A stretch of DNA of 64,000 nt, taken from positions 42,807,857 through 42,871,856 of the forward strand of contig CP154957.1 of the NCBI GenBank assembly GCA_039621445.1. The letters are read 5' to 3'. Source of the DNA: Euglena gracilis. Its lineage: Eukaryota > Euglenida > Euglenophyceae > Euglenales. This document shows positions 22,701 to 31,660 of this stretch, piece by piece. Positions within the stretch are counted from its first letter, which is position 1. Each line of letters opens with the position of its first letter. A program made the position numbers and the translations under genes. The notes beneath the pieces are model-generated. The model saw only the letters and a program-made list of their open reading frames with translations, searched no databases and was not told where the DNA came from.

Positions 22701-25700
22701 ATCGGGGTGTCAACTATAGGTGCTTGATGGGGGGTCATAATAATTTTCATGGGGTTTTTTTGTGGTCGCAAAAAGTTGTTTTTTTTCTTCAGCTTGCAGA
22801 CGTTCAGCATCCCTGGAACCATATTTATCAACGTCGTATGTGGATCCCTTTTTGGGTTGAACGTTGCATTTGCATTGACTGTTTTGGTGTGTCCCAACTC
22901 GAAATCATTTTGCTTTTCCCAGCACCATATTACCCCAAAAATTGTTTGGTTATTTTTAACCCTGAGTTTTGCTTTCATTTACAAAAATGTTTGCTTTTTT
23001 GGGCTTGAGCAAAAGTCCATCATGTTTGCAAAAGAATTTGTTCCACGGTCAAAGGGGGGGTTCAAAAAAGCCTTTTTTTTTTAATTTGTGTCGGTCTTCC
23101 GCACCATCATCTCTGAGTTGTCATATGGAGAAAGGAGCAAAGCAAAAGTTCACCAAGGAACATTTTTGCGAGTTCATCGAGATTTTTTTCTTCATGATTT
23201 ATTCTACTAAGATCATTTTTCTTATCAATTCTCATTACCATGAGCTTTGTCCCACCTTTTTTGTTATTGTGGGCGAGGTAGCACACCAGGCATTTGCTTA
23301 AGGGGTTGCAGTACCCCCCCCCCCCCCCGGGGGGGGGCTGGACTGCAGCTAGTCCAAATGGGATTTCTAGCAGACCCCCCGGGGGGGGTCTGCTAGCAGG
23401 GCTGGCTAGTGGAAAATTTTTTTCCAGTGACCGGCGCGAAGCGCCGAAATTTTTTTGGACCCCCAAAAATGGCCAAAAATGCCCGTTTTTGGCCATTTTT
23501 GGGAATTTTTGGAACTAAAATCAGCCAAAAACCTATTAAAAACCTCATTTCCACCTCCGGCGCGCGGCGCCAGAGGAAAAATTTTTTTCCAGTTGGGGGG
23601 ACCCTTGCCCCCCCTTAGTTGCACTAAGGCTTCTTGTCTGTTTATGGCCGGCGCTAACTTCGCTTCTGGCCCAATTTGCTGCGTGGTGAGTGGCCAGGGA
23701 CCCCTTACACCAGTCCTCTTTTGTTGCTCCCCCTGGCCGGGTGAGTAACTCTGGTGTAATTCCAGCGCTGTAGGGACATACACTCACCTTGTGTGGTTGG
23801 TGTGGTTCCCGTGGGTGGGTCTACACCCTTGCGCCCCAGTGCTGCTCTTGCCTCCTGCCCTCTTGCCTCTTGCCCCCCCCATGGGGGGTCCAGCTAGTCC
23901 ATTTTTTCCAGTGTCTATTGATTGTCTATTGATTGATGTCTATAGATTGGCTAGCCAGTACCCCCCCGGGTCCTTAAACAAATGCCTGTAGCACACACAA
24001 ATGACGTTTACCAGTGAATTCCCTAATTTTTGAATTTTTAAAGTGCTGCCAATCGATCATTTTGGCACTCACTTGCATTACTTTTTTGTCAGAAATTTGA
24101 AAGATCATTTTTTTGGTTGCGCCTTTTATTTTTATTTTTCTTTTAATCCCTTTTAGAAAACTATTGAAATTTGTTTTCCTCCATAAACAAGCACATGGAT
24201 TAATCCCTTCAACTGCATTTCCAAATCTCTGAATAGTGCCGAAGCGCGGCCTGGATCGGTCAACTTTAACCCTAAAGCACATCCACAGCAGGCGTTATCC
24301 TGTCGTCCAAACAAGGGTACGTGCAAGTGTTGAGATTTCCTCCCCTTCTATCTGTCGAAGTGCTCCTCAATTACCTTCATGCAGTGCGCGACCTTTGGTG
24401 CGAGTGCTGCCTACATGGGTTCTAAGTTCTTTGGGAAAAAGTTCTTCGTTGTATGGTTCCCAGAGCGCATAAGAAACTTTACAGAGGAGGTGTGCTTGTG
24501 CTTGTGGATGCATGCATAATTTGTGCATGTATGTAACCCCCCCTTCAATTACCTCCTAAGGAGCAACTTCAGCTACTCAATACCAACAGGGGGGGGATAT
24601 GCAATTTGCATAATTTGCATTTTTTGCATAATCAGATTTTCCCGAAATTTGCATTTTTTTTTGCTGTTTTTGCATTTTTTTTGAATATAAAATAAAATAC
24701 TTTGCCCTGGAAAATTTTTGTAGTTGGTCGCTATGTCAAATTTGTCTCTGGTCCCTCTGCAGTTGCCTGGGGTCTTTGATACTTTCACCCTATTAAAAGG
24801 CAGCTTTGAGAGGAGTGAATGTTTTCCGAGTTTGTTTTTGTCATTTCAGCTCCATCATAGCCGATGATTCAATGGTGACCTGGAGGGACGATTTGCTTAG
24901 ACTGAACGAGCAGGTGCCATTCATGTTGATTTTCAAAGCTTCAGTGCTTGCCGTTGTCTTCCAAAAGGTCTTCTTTGTTTGTATTGTCACATGTCACCGG
25001 CATTGTCACATGTTTACGGATTTTAGACAGCAAAACTCTGTTATATTCCAGCCTTTTCTCAGGGGTTTCATGCAGGTTGCATTTTTTTGCATTTTTTTTC
25101 GCTTGCATAATTTGGAGGGCCAAGTTGCATATTCCCACCCCCCATGATACCAACCCACTCCGCATTTTAGAAAAGAAAAGATAGCCCTTCTGAGAGTTTT
25201 CCCGCCTGAAAACTGGCGGGGGGGGGGCTTTCGACTGGTTTTCATTTGCATCACTTTGGTCGTGCCTGTGAAGGCCTCCATGAAGATTATCTACAGAAGT
25301 TTGGGTACAGGGGTTCAAAAAATGACGTTTTTTCCTCAAGGTTCTATTTTCTCCCCTGAGGGTTGTTTTTCCTTTGCCCGATTTGAAAGCTGCAATCCCA
25401 AGGGCTCAAATGTTTGCTTAGTTTCTCTGCTTCCCCCCTGACTTTTGGGATTTCATGTTTGGAAAGCCTCAAACATGAGGTGAAAAATTTGGGGTAAAAT
25501 TTTCAGGGGTCGCCATTTCCTGATTTTGGCCGAAAGCATGGGGGATTTTTGACTGGGTAAATTTTTCAGACAGTTGTATTGCAAGGAGGAGACGTTATAA
25601 AATAACAAAATCATCAAATATCAATCAAACTGGGTCACAACAGGCCTCAAAAAGTCACTAAGAAATGCAAAAAAAAAGTTTTAGGAGACCTGTTTAAAAA

Positions 25701-28078
25701 ACATTTTTGAGGTCAATTGGTCAGCAGGTATCTGTCTCAGGATGAGCACCCATCCCCGGCATAATTCCCCCAAACAATAAGGACCCAATCTATTATTTGG
25801 GCGCAAAATCATAGGCTGGGGGTTATTACTGGGGCTAATTTTCAGGACGGAAAACTGCAGATAAAACAGATAATTTTATGGATGAGCCAAAATTTAAACC
25901 AAACTCAACTGTTTTTTTGGTCACTTCCACGTGAGGCCCAGGCCACTGTTGGCTGCTTCCTGCTGCTTCTAGCTGACTTGGCTGTTTTGACTGTCCAAAA
26001 AAAAATGGCAAGTAAGGGCGAAGCAGCCAATGGGAGCAAAGTTGGCCAAAATTGGCAACATGTGGGCGATGGCCAAAAGTGGCTAAAAGATCCAAAAACA
26101 CCCCCAAAATAGCCAAAAGTGCTCAAAGAGCAGCCACTTTTGGCTATTTCTGGCTGCTTCCGGCTGTTTCCGGCTGCTTTTGGCTGTGTGCATTTTCTGT
26201 GATTATCCATTGTGGAGAGGTCAAATCCTTATTCTTAATATCTGGTGTCATCCTTGAATATCTGTAACTATCCGTAGTTATCCATAGTTAATTGCAAAAA
26301 GCCTCTGCTGACTGGGATATCCATCCAGAAATGGCCGTAACTGATGGGAACAGAAAGGTTGGTCATAATGTCACCTCAGAAATACTAAAAAAAATAAATT
26401 ATAATAAATTATGCACGTATTTTTCTTTTTGTCTGGCCAACCTCTCATTTTTGTTGGTCAAGTTAATTTTTTTTCGCAAAAACAGCCCTCATCCAATCTC
26501 AGAGTTCCTTCAGAACCCCAAATTCTGAGGACATTTTTCCGGTGCAGGTGGAGCTCCACAAGAACAACCTCTTCAGTTACCTTCTTTTCTTGCGAATCAC
26601 GCCATTCTTGCCCAATTGGTTTATCAATATTGCAAGCCCAATCCTCGGTGTACCATTTTTCCACTTCTTCTTTGCAACCCTTCTTGGTGTGATGCATGTT
26701 TTTTTTTGACATGTTTTTATTTTATTTTTTGTTTCATTTTTCTTTTGTTGTTTTTGTTTGACTGAAAGAATGTGCAATTGGTTCAGCAGTTTTAGTATCT
26801 CCGACTCCCCACTTCAGTTGTTTGCTGACAGGGGAAGTGACTACCTTTTGAGAGAGTGGCTCACTGGTTTCTTGCCATCCCCACCCATGCTTCCATTTTC
26901 CAGGCACATCTTTGACTTTTTCCCCAGTCCTGAACCAAGGTGGATTGATTGGGATTGATATTCCAAGAATAATAACCGCAGGTTTTTGGGAAAGTGGAAA
27001 ATACCCATGAGGTGAAAGATGCCTCGACGAACGCTGCTTTGGAATCTAACCCAACTCTAACCCTAACCATTGAACCACAGAGTCATTCATTCAAGGATAA
27101 CAATGTACCTTCGAGCCAAGAGACAAAGTGAAATTCCGCATTTTAAAATAAGTCGGTATGTAGGGTTCATATACATCGGGCACACACACAGGGAATATGA
27201 ATATAAAAAAGGGTACATAGGATTTTCATTGAGGACTGCGATTTGAGCTGAGGACAGCTCAAATCCCTCTTGGCCAACAAGGCCAGTCAAGGTGACATGG
27301 GGCACAAACTGGTTCAGGGGTTTTCTACAGCCGGAAGGGACCCTGCACCCTGCCAGATTTTTTTTTTTCAGCCCCAACTTTATATCAGCAGATCCCCGCA
27401 GGGGGAGGGGGGTCCACAGCCTGGCTGGAAGGTTCTGGCCGGAATTTTTTTTGGAAAAGGGGGGGTCAAAAATGTCATTTTTGAGGTTTTTTGTCATTTC
27501 ACCTCAAAAATTTTGGCTGAAGAACTCCAACCCAGTTGGATTTGGTTTTCTTTGCTTGTTTTTTTTTTTTTTTTTTTTTTTTTTTTCTTTTGCTTGTTAT
27601 CAGGAACCACAGTAGGACCCACCTCCCTGACCCCCCCCTCCACACCTTTGTCCAGCCGGCTCTTAAGGAAACACGTGAACGGGTCAAAACTGAGATGTCA
27701 AAAAGAATGGGGTTTCGGAGCCACTGGGTACTGGGTGGATGGCGATGACCAATGGGTGCCTGTATCAATCTTTTCCAGGGGTCGATTTGTTTCTGTCATA
27801 TAATCCAGAATTTTCACCATTTTTATTGTGGATTTTTGGTCGAGTGAAAGGATGGGAGTGTATTTTTTGTACCTTTTGTTCAACTGCCCGCCAGAGATAT
27901 GAATGACGGACCATTGTTAGTGGATCGCTGACGCGGTTGAGAATTTGGTTTCATTTGCTGAAATAACGTGGATGTTTCAGTGACACTGGGATGTCCTCTC
28001 GCAGGTATTTCTCCCCAAACGTTCATCGCTGTGAATGCGGGGGCTACCGTCACCCAAATCTCGGACCCCAACCAGGGA
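8305..28078 (+). CDS. TMEM41-like (VTT/SNARE-associated domain) membrane protein, spliced gene
   Basis: Five exons (8305-8500, 22800-22886, 24385-24489, 26548-26686, 28005-28078) translate in order into one VTT-domain protein. They give the LPHSLKEAG lead-in, a first membrane segment ending [82 protein letters not shown], and [18 protein letters not shown]. In animals TMEM41B acts in the ER as a lipid scramblase and in autophagosome formation. The family match is strong, but function here is inferred. Introns 2, 3 and 4 are GT-AG and their phases agree. Intron 1 has an odd donor. The first Met is at 8,312, but an upstream exon is possible because an acceptor precedes it. The last membrane segment is missing; a candidate exon is at 34,662. 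Introns total about 19 kb and are full of repeats. Confidence 0.85.
8551..8846. mobile_element. MITE with CCCCCACTTATAAACCCC ends
   Basis: The left end is CCCCCCCCACTTATAAACCC and the right end is GGGGGTTGATAAGTGGGGGG. Both are followed inward by GGTTTGGTTGGTCGGC-type sequence. A partial second copy starts at 49,216. No coding capacity. It lies just inside TMEM41 intron 1. Confidence 0.6.
8930..9265. repeat. Interspersed repeat, copy 2 (CGCGACCCCC-bordered)
   Basis: Same unit and orientation as 2,440-2,715, with CCCCGCGACCC borders on both sides and the AATTCCTAATTGGATC core. Confidence 0.7.
9690..9875 (-). CDS. Possible GC-rich exon of unknown protein
   Basis: The minus strand has a GC-rich island with regular codon use, unlike the surrounding DNA. 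It translates as [20 protein letters not shown], then [20 protein letters not shown] and [11 protein letters not shown]. It looks like a folded alpha/beta protein fragment, but I cannot name the family. It lies inside TMEM41 intron 1 on the opposite strand, so it would be a nested gene or a captured fragment. Exon E of the PAQR gene has similar base composition, which shows that real exons here can be this GC-rich. Confidence 0.25.
10199..10361. repeat. (TA)n microsatellite
   Basis: About 160 bases of nearly pure TA dinucleotide with a few C/G interruptions. Long Tyr-Ile translations here are artefacts. Confidence 0.95.
10460..10800. repeat. G/C-run repeat flanked by TATA/CATA microsatellites
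   Basis: TATATG repeats (10,478-10,520) and a TA/CATA array (10,733-10,782) flank a GTGGCCACTCTGGGG-type unit. That unit resembles the one at 14,735-14,935 (GGGACACTTTGG, then GGCGCC/CGGCACC near AAAATGGCC). Confidence 0.55.
11445..12165. repeat. Degenerate satellite array, about 180-bp monomers (forward)
   Basis: Four diverged units each carry a GAGATATTTT/CTCAAAAATGAAGCAAA segment, a CCGGAGACCGAAATGAAGCCC segment and a GCCCGAGTTACGGCC segment. The same monomers occur inverted at 15,430-16,260, and a fragment lies at 35,220-35,560. Confidence 0.6.
12420..12496. repeat. Hairpin, ATGCCCTGTTTTT type, copy 1
   Basis: TATTCACGAAAATATGCCCT meets its near inverse AGGCATATTTTCTTGAAT around a short centre. 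The second copy is at 13,686-13,760. Confidence 0.75.
12725..13122. mobile_element. MITE with ACCATGC...TTACTGTTCCC ends, copy 1
   Basis: The left border is TACCATGCTCCCTTTACTG and the right border is CAGTAAGGGGGGG...CACGGTAACC. The interior (TTTTAGGTGCTCTCAATCCC, AAAATGGATGTTGTGGAGG) is repeated inverted at 15,031-15,426. The two copies form an inverted pair about 2 kb apart. Confidence 0.75.
13182..13560 (+). pseudogene. Unknown multicopy coding family, copy A (longest)
   Basis: From the ATG at 13,182: [20 protein letters not shown], then [20 protein letters not shown]. Near 13,315 the frame shifts, and the second frame continues with [26 protein letters not shown] and [20 protein letters not shown]. 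Partial copies lie at 7,911 (+), 6,712 (-) and 4,228-4,500 (-). The shared leader upstream of the ATG shows that DNA, not RNA, copying spread it. Function unknown. The multicopy state and decay favour a transposon-encoded protein. Confidence 0.5.
13686..13760. repeat. Hairpin, ATGCCCTGTTTTT type, copy 2
   Basis: TATTCACGAAAATATGCCCT is followed by its near-perfect inverse. A GGCAGGCGCCGGGCCTC border lies just downstream, as in the other copies. Confidence 0.75.
15031..15426. mobile_element. MITE with ACCATGC...TTACTGTTCCC ends, copy 2 (inverted)
   Basis: Left TACCATGCCCCCCCCTTACT and right AGTAAGGGGGGGGCATGGTA are near-perfect inverted ends. The interior is the inverse of 12,725-13,122. No coding capacity. 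Confidence 0.85.
15430..16260. repeat. Degenerate satellite array, about 180-bp monomers (inverted)
   Basis: Four to five monomers of the 11.4-12.2 kb family in the opposite orientation. Each has a TTTGCTTCATTT...GATATTTT segment followed by GGCCGTAAATCGGCC-type sequence. With the two MITE copies this makes a large imperfect inverted structure from 11.4 to 16.3 kb. Confidence 0.6.
16757..16855. repeat. Hairpin with AGGGTTA/TAACCCT arms
   Basis: AAAGAGCCGCCCAACTAGGG and its inverse around a GGCGCCGAAGCGAGCG centre. A second, related hairpin lies at 17,618-17,703. Confidence 0.75.
17041..17113. repeat. Telomere-like repeat, G-rich orientation
   Basis: Degenerate GGGTTAGGGTTA repeats on the + strand, just upstream of the C-rich array at 17.9-18.9 kb. 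Confidence 0.8.
17618..17703. repeat. Hairpin with AGGGTTA/TAACCCT arms, copy 2
   Basis: AAAGCCGCCCAAACAGGGTT and the inverse AACCCTAGTGCGGCTTT. Same family as 16,757-16,855. Confidence 0.65.
17889..18902. repeat. Degenerate interstitial telomere-like array (CCCTAA)n
   Basis: About 1 kb of CCCTAA hexamers with frequent changes (CCCTAT, CCGTAA, CCCTGA). This is the complement of TTAGGG, the telomere repeat of animals, many fungi and several algal groups. The decay shows it is old and internal. Long Arg/Val-rich translations here are artefacts. It resumes after an inserted MITE at 19,262-19,360. Confidence 0.9.
18911..19260. mobile_element. hAT-like MITE inserted in the telomere-like array
   Basis: Perfect 8-bp target duplication ACCCGAAC (18903-18910 and 19261-19268). 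The left end is CAGGCAATTGCTTAAG. The right end ...GGTAAGCAATTGTATG is its inverse with a few changes. Internal poly-C/G runs and a CCGGCGCCGAAGGCGCCGG hairpin (19,057). The ends carry potential splice sites: CAG|GC on the left and AAG exactly 10 bases from the right end. No coding capacity. Confidence 0.9.
19262..19360. repeat. Telomere-like array, continuation
   Basis: CCCTAA-type repeats continuing the 17.9-18.9 kb array beyond the inserted MITE. Confidence 0.85.
19940..19977. mobile_element. Right end of a CAGGGAATTTCTTAAG-type MITE
   Basis: CCTTAAGAAATTCCCTG, identical to the right terminus of the 38,213-38,730 element, with AAG again 10 bases from the end. I cannot find the matching left end. 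Confidence 0.55.
20295..20745. repeat. GCGCATTTTT low-complexity array
   Basis: Many copies of GCGCATTTTT(T). The 20,520-20,700 part is homologous to 46,290-46,525 (AAATTTGGTGCCATTTTTGC-type and CGTGATTTTTGCGC). Confidence 0.8.
21690..21832. repeat. Decamer array ATGGCCGAAA
   Basis: Two blocks of exact ATGGCCGAAA repeats (21,693-21,748 and 21,777-21,832) separated by a CTCTATAGGTGGGGG segment. Preceded by GCACCTATAG. Confidence 0.9.
22588..22736. repeat. Decamer array ATGGCCGAAA bounded by CCCCCCACCTA / TAGGTGCTTG ends
   Basis: About nine ATGGCCGAAA units. The borders ACCCCCCACCTACAG and CTATAGGTGCTTGATGGGG form weak inverted ends, so the array may be the body of a small element. It ends only about 60 bases before TMEM41 exon 2. 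Confidence 0.7.
22800..22886 (+). CDS. TMEM41-like exon 2
   Basis: Follows CTTGCAG. It encodes [19 protein letters not shown] and [10 protein letters not shown], the conserved start of the VTT core, and ends phase 0 at a GTGTGT donor. The 16 bases before exon 2 (TTCTTCAGCTTGCAG) resemble the end of exon 1 (TTCTTCAACTTCCAG). Confidence 0.9.
23287..23988. mobile_element. hAT-like MITE, 702 bp
   Basis: Perfect 8-bp target duplication TAGCACAC (23279-23286, 23989-23996). The ends are CAGGCATTTGCTTAAG and CTTAAACAAATGCCTG. Donor-like CAG|GC is present on the left. At the acceptor position the base is A (AAA instead of AAG), so this copy should not splice there. Contains the GGCGCGAAGCGCC hairpin at 23,432. 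Confidence 0.92.
24385..24489 (+). CDS. TMEM41-like exon 3
   Basis: Acceptor CATGCAG, donor GTGTGC, 35 codons, phase 0 at both ends. It encodes [20 protein letters not shown] and [15 protein letters not shown], matching the cytoplasmic segment that follows the first VTT helix in TMEM41 proteins. Confidence 0.92.
26548..26686 (+). CDS. TMEM41-like exon 4
   Basis: Acceptor GGTGCAG, donor GTGTGA, starts phase 0 and ends phase 1. It encodes [40 protein letters not shown] and FFATLLG. The [13 protein letters not shown] motif is the signature of TMEM41/VTT proteins. This is the strongest evidence for the gene. The sequence AGGTG occurs at both ends of the preceding intron (GAGGAG|GTG and TGCAG|GTG). 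Confidence 0.95.
27315..27677. mobile_element. hAT-like MITE, degenerate
   Basis: The ends CAGGGGTTTTCTACAG and CTTAAGGAAACACGTG are imperfect inverses. Flanks AACTGGTT and AACGGGTC (6 of 8 equal) look like an old target duplication. AAG is exactly 10 bases from the right end, as in the other copies. Lies in TMEM41 intron 4. Confidence 0.6.
28005..28078 (+). CDS. TMEM41-like exon 5
   Basis: Acceptor CTCGCAG. The two leading bases complete the Gly codon split in exon 4. It encodes [20 protein letters not shown], the conserved GxxPxxFIAxNAG segment after the third VTT helix. The likely donor is GTTTTT at 28,079, but this is not certain. Confidence 0.9.
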
Positions 28079-28749
28079 GTTTTTTTTCCTTTTTTTCCAG
28101 CATCCCCTCCATTTCCATGGTGTCCCTCCGAAGCCGAAGGGCACCCATCAGGCTTCTTTTTATGTCAGAAGACCCCCCCCCCAGGGTTTGATATAAGGAG
28201 AGCGTACATGGTTTAGGTGGGGGGTGTCCCCCCCCCCTCCTGGCCTGCAGGGGGGGTCGGGACCACCCCCCCCACCTGCCAGGGGGGTCCGGACCGACCC
28301 TCGGGGCGGTTCCCGGGACCCCCCCAAAAAGGGTCAATTTTTTCCTCCGGCGCTTTGCGCCGAAAATTTTTTGCATTTTTGGCACATTTTTGCCCAAAAA
28401 GTGCCCAAAATGGCACTTTTGGTCGTTTTGGGGGGTCAAAAATTTTCGGCAACCCAGACCGCGCACCTGTTTAGGTGGGGGGGGGGTGTCCCCCCCACCC
28501 CCCCCCCCCCGCGCCCCCAGGGGGGGCGTCCGGACCACCCCCCCCACCTGTCCTTATATCAAACCCTGCCCCCCACCGGGCGTTTTCCGACTTTCCCCTG
28601 ACCCTGGGTGGGTCCGCAGCTGGAGGGGGGGGGGGGGGCCTAGGTATGGGTTTCGGCGCGAAATTCTTTGGGCAATGGCCTTCGACGGCCCATTTGGGGG
28701 GGGGGGCGCTGGGCTGGGTGGGTGGGTGGGGGTCCCCCCTCTTAGGCGG

Positions 28750-31660
28750 CCAAACTCGCACTTAAGGTTTTGAATTTTAGCTTGCGCTTAAGTGCAGATT
28801 TCCAATCTCTTTGAAACCCAGCGGTGAAACCCACCCTTTTGACCCTCTGGTTCTGCGGAGACCCTCCACGGTGGCGTCTGCATCATTTGCCGATGTTGGG
28901 ACCCAGGGAACAGGCCCAATTTTGGTGTTTTTCAGCCTGTGCACCATTTTGAAAAGGTTCAAAACCCTGGTTTTGAACTCCGGGACACGTGAATTTTCCC
29001 AAAAAATTCCCAAAACCCCCGTCCGTTGTGAGTCCCTCGTTTTGAAGCCTTGACTGTGTTCCCCAGATGGTGCTCCACAGGCTGGGTGTAATTTGGCCCT
29101 TTTTGTTGCTTTTTTACGCTCTGCGATATGTGTCTGAAGAGTTGCCTGCTGAGGCCTCTAGAGGGTGGACTCTACATATGTGTTGTGAAAAAGTTGGAAA
29201 AAGCGGCATGTCACAGAGTTGTGATCCCTGGGTGCTTGAACTGCAAGGAGCGGTACAGCAGGAACCACCCAGGTGGGGGGGGTTGGGGGCTATTTAGGGC
29301 AAGCCCAGGGACCTGTCCCAACGTCTGGTGAACAACGCCAGGCCCCACACTGCCGGGAACAGAAGTCAACATTTATGGACATTGCGCGAATGCGCAACAG
29401 TTTTACATTGCGCTTGAGTGCAATCTATAACAGAAGCCCCTGAGCTTATGGGAGTCCCCTGATGTGTTACAGTGTGTCCGGGGCCCCTCTCTGAACGGCC
29501 AGAGTGCGGATTTGGTGAGGAAATGCATTGCGCCGAAGCTTCTGTTATACATTGCGCTTAAGCACAATGTATTTACATTGCGCTTAAGCGCAAGGTAAAA
29601 CTGTTGTGCTTAAGCGCAATGCCCTTTCAAAAAGCAGATGTATTTGAATATGTTTATGCCGTGTGAGAAGGTGGGGGATAGAGGAGAATGGTGACGGGGG
29701 TTTGAGCGCTGCTGTGCCAGAAGCTCGGTTGGTGCTTTTGAACTTCTCAGGCACTGGGGAGGGAGTGGCTGTTCCAATGAGACGAATCACGGGCGGTAGG
29801 CTGTGATCTAGGCTAGACCTTGCACTCAGTGCACAAGGTGGGTTTTTTGGGATGTTGACAGACAGACCTGTTTCGGCTGAACAATGCCCTCCATTTGCCC
29901 GTTGTGATGTGGCTGTCTGGTGGGTTGCAAATTACCGTAAAGAGGTGTGTCAGCATGTCCCTTCTCTGCTGTTGTTGATGGACCATTTCGATTTCTCAAT
30001 TCCATTCGCTCATCCCCAAAGTTGTGTGCTTCAAATCCTGGGTGAGGAAAGGGAGTTGACGAGCTTTTTTAAAACACCTTTTCGACGCCCAAAACTGTTT
30101 CCTCGGCTGTGTGATTCCTGGCGGACTCCCAGGGTGATCTGGTATTGTTCTTTTCCAAACAGAAATTTTCGACTTTCAAAACTTGCCCAAAAAGAAGGGC
30201 CCCTCAGGCATGCTTAACTGCGAAGCAAGTGGGAGGAAGGCAGTTATGCTCTCAACGCCCAGGACAAGAGACGTTGGTGGTTGCATTCACACACCAGGAG
30301 GTTGGTTTCCTGTCCCAGGCAAGCCTTGGCCCTGCCTTGGCCCTGTCCGCTCTGGTAATGAGATGCTTCCAGGACTGCTCTCTCCACCCACAGTGATAAA
30401 AATGAGAAATTGAAAATTGGTGCCCATTGTGCCAAACAATGGGCAGGCTTATGTAGAATGAAAGTTCGAGAGTTGCATTGCGCCAAAGCGCAATAGAAAT
30501 ACAATTTTAAAATTGTAAAAGTAGGGTAGGGTGGGTGTTGCGCCGAAGCGCAATGTTGACCAATTCTACCGCAACCTGACCGACAGTAGGCTTCCGTCCC
30601 CCTGTCATTTTTGTGCGTTATCCCTCTGGTGTTCATACTCTACCAAGGCTGTTCTCTCCCTCCATTGTGAGATAAACCCCCCCCCAAAATAAGACCCCCC
30701 CAAAAATAAGACCCCCCCCCCAAAATAAGACCCCCCCGGGCCGATCGAGCAAAAATCCCAAGATAAGACCCCCCCATAAATAAGACCCCCCCTGACGGCG
30801 CGAAGCGCCGGGGACGGTGAAAATTTTCCCTGAGAATTTGCCAAAACCCAAATTTCACACACAAAAATGATGAAATTTCAAAAAATTCAGATTCTTGAAG
30901 TGCAATTAAAACATGCTAAATGTCAAGTTACACAAATTACACATGGCGCGAAGCGCCGAAGGAAAATTTTTAGTGTTTTTGGGAACCTGAAAAATAATGT
31001 TTTTTTTTCGGGCCCGGGTCGGTCAAGAAAAAATCCAAAAATAAGACCCCCCCCCCAAAATAAGACCCCCCCTGGAGGTTTCCAGCAACGGACCCAAAAA
31101 TAAGACCCGGGTCTTATTTTTGGGGGGGGGTTTAAGTTTCAAGCAGTTATATTGCGCTTCGGCACAACACCCACGCCAAAATAAAATTATAAAAAATTGT
31201 ATTTACATTGCGCTTTGGCGCAAGGTACCTCTTAAATTTCCATTCTTCATAAGCCTGCCCATTGCGCTTTGGCGCAATGGAAACTCATGTTGACACATAT
31301 ACGTTGTTATTATTGTGCAAGTACGGCAATGGTCACCCACATGTTGAATTGCAAAAAAGTAAAAAAAATTGCGCCAAAGCGCAAAGCGTTTTATTTTTTG
31401 TGATGAAAAAAATTGTTGCGCCAAAGCGCAACTGCGCAGTGGAGTCCCTCGTTTCATCACACAGCACACAGCGCTTTGGTTTCATGCACACTGGGCCCCA
31501 GGAGCCCTGTGCCCGTAGATTGTGGAGTCCCCAGTCGTTGGCTTCGCCTGGGGGTGCAGGGAGACACTAATTCGGACTGGTCGAGTCTCAGGCCTCGGTG
31601 TTCAAAAACAGATTTTTTTTGGATTTTTGGATTTTCAAAGATAAGTGCGAGTTAAGCCGA
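28750..31660. repeat. Long interspersed repeat, copy 1, with TTGCGC/GCGCAA hairpins
   Basis: Several blocks match 43,030-44,560 in the same order: ACCCTCTGGTTC / GGAACAGGCCCAATTTTGGT; CCCCAGATGGTGCT...GTTGTGATCCCTGGGTGCTTG; ACGTTGGTGGTTGCATTCAC; and AGCGCTTTGGTTCATGCACACTGGGCCC. At least a dozen short palindromes of the form ATTGCGC..GCGCAAT are spread through it. No conserved protein recognised. Confidence 0.75.

Noticed and set aside
24851-24960. Possible TMEM41 exon reading [18 protein letters not shown]
   Set aside because: Exon 3 joins exon 4 (26,548) directly with the right phase and full family continuity, so no exon is needed here. No acceptor of matching phase is present.
29067-29297. 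Membrane-protein-like frame LGVIWPFLLLFYALRYV as the last TMEM41 exon
   Set aside because: The sequence belongs to the interspersed repeat that recurs at 43.3 kb, where the frame is broken.
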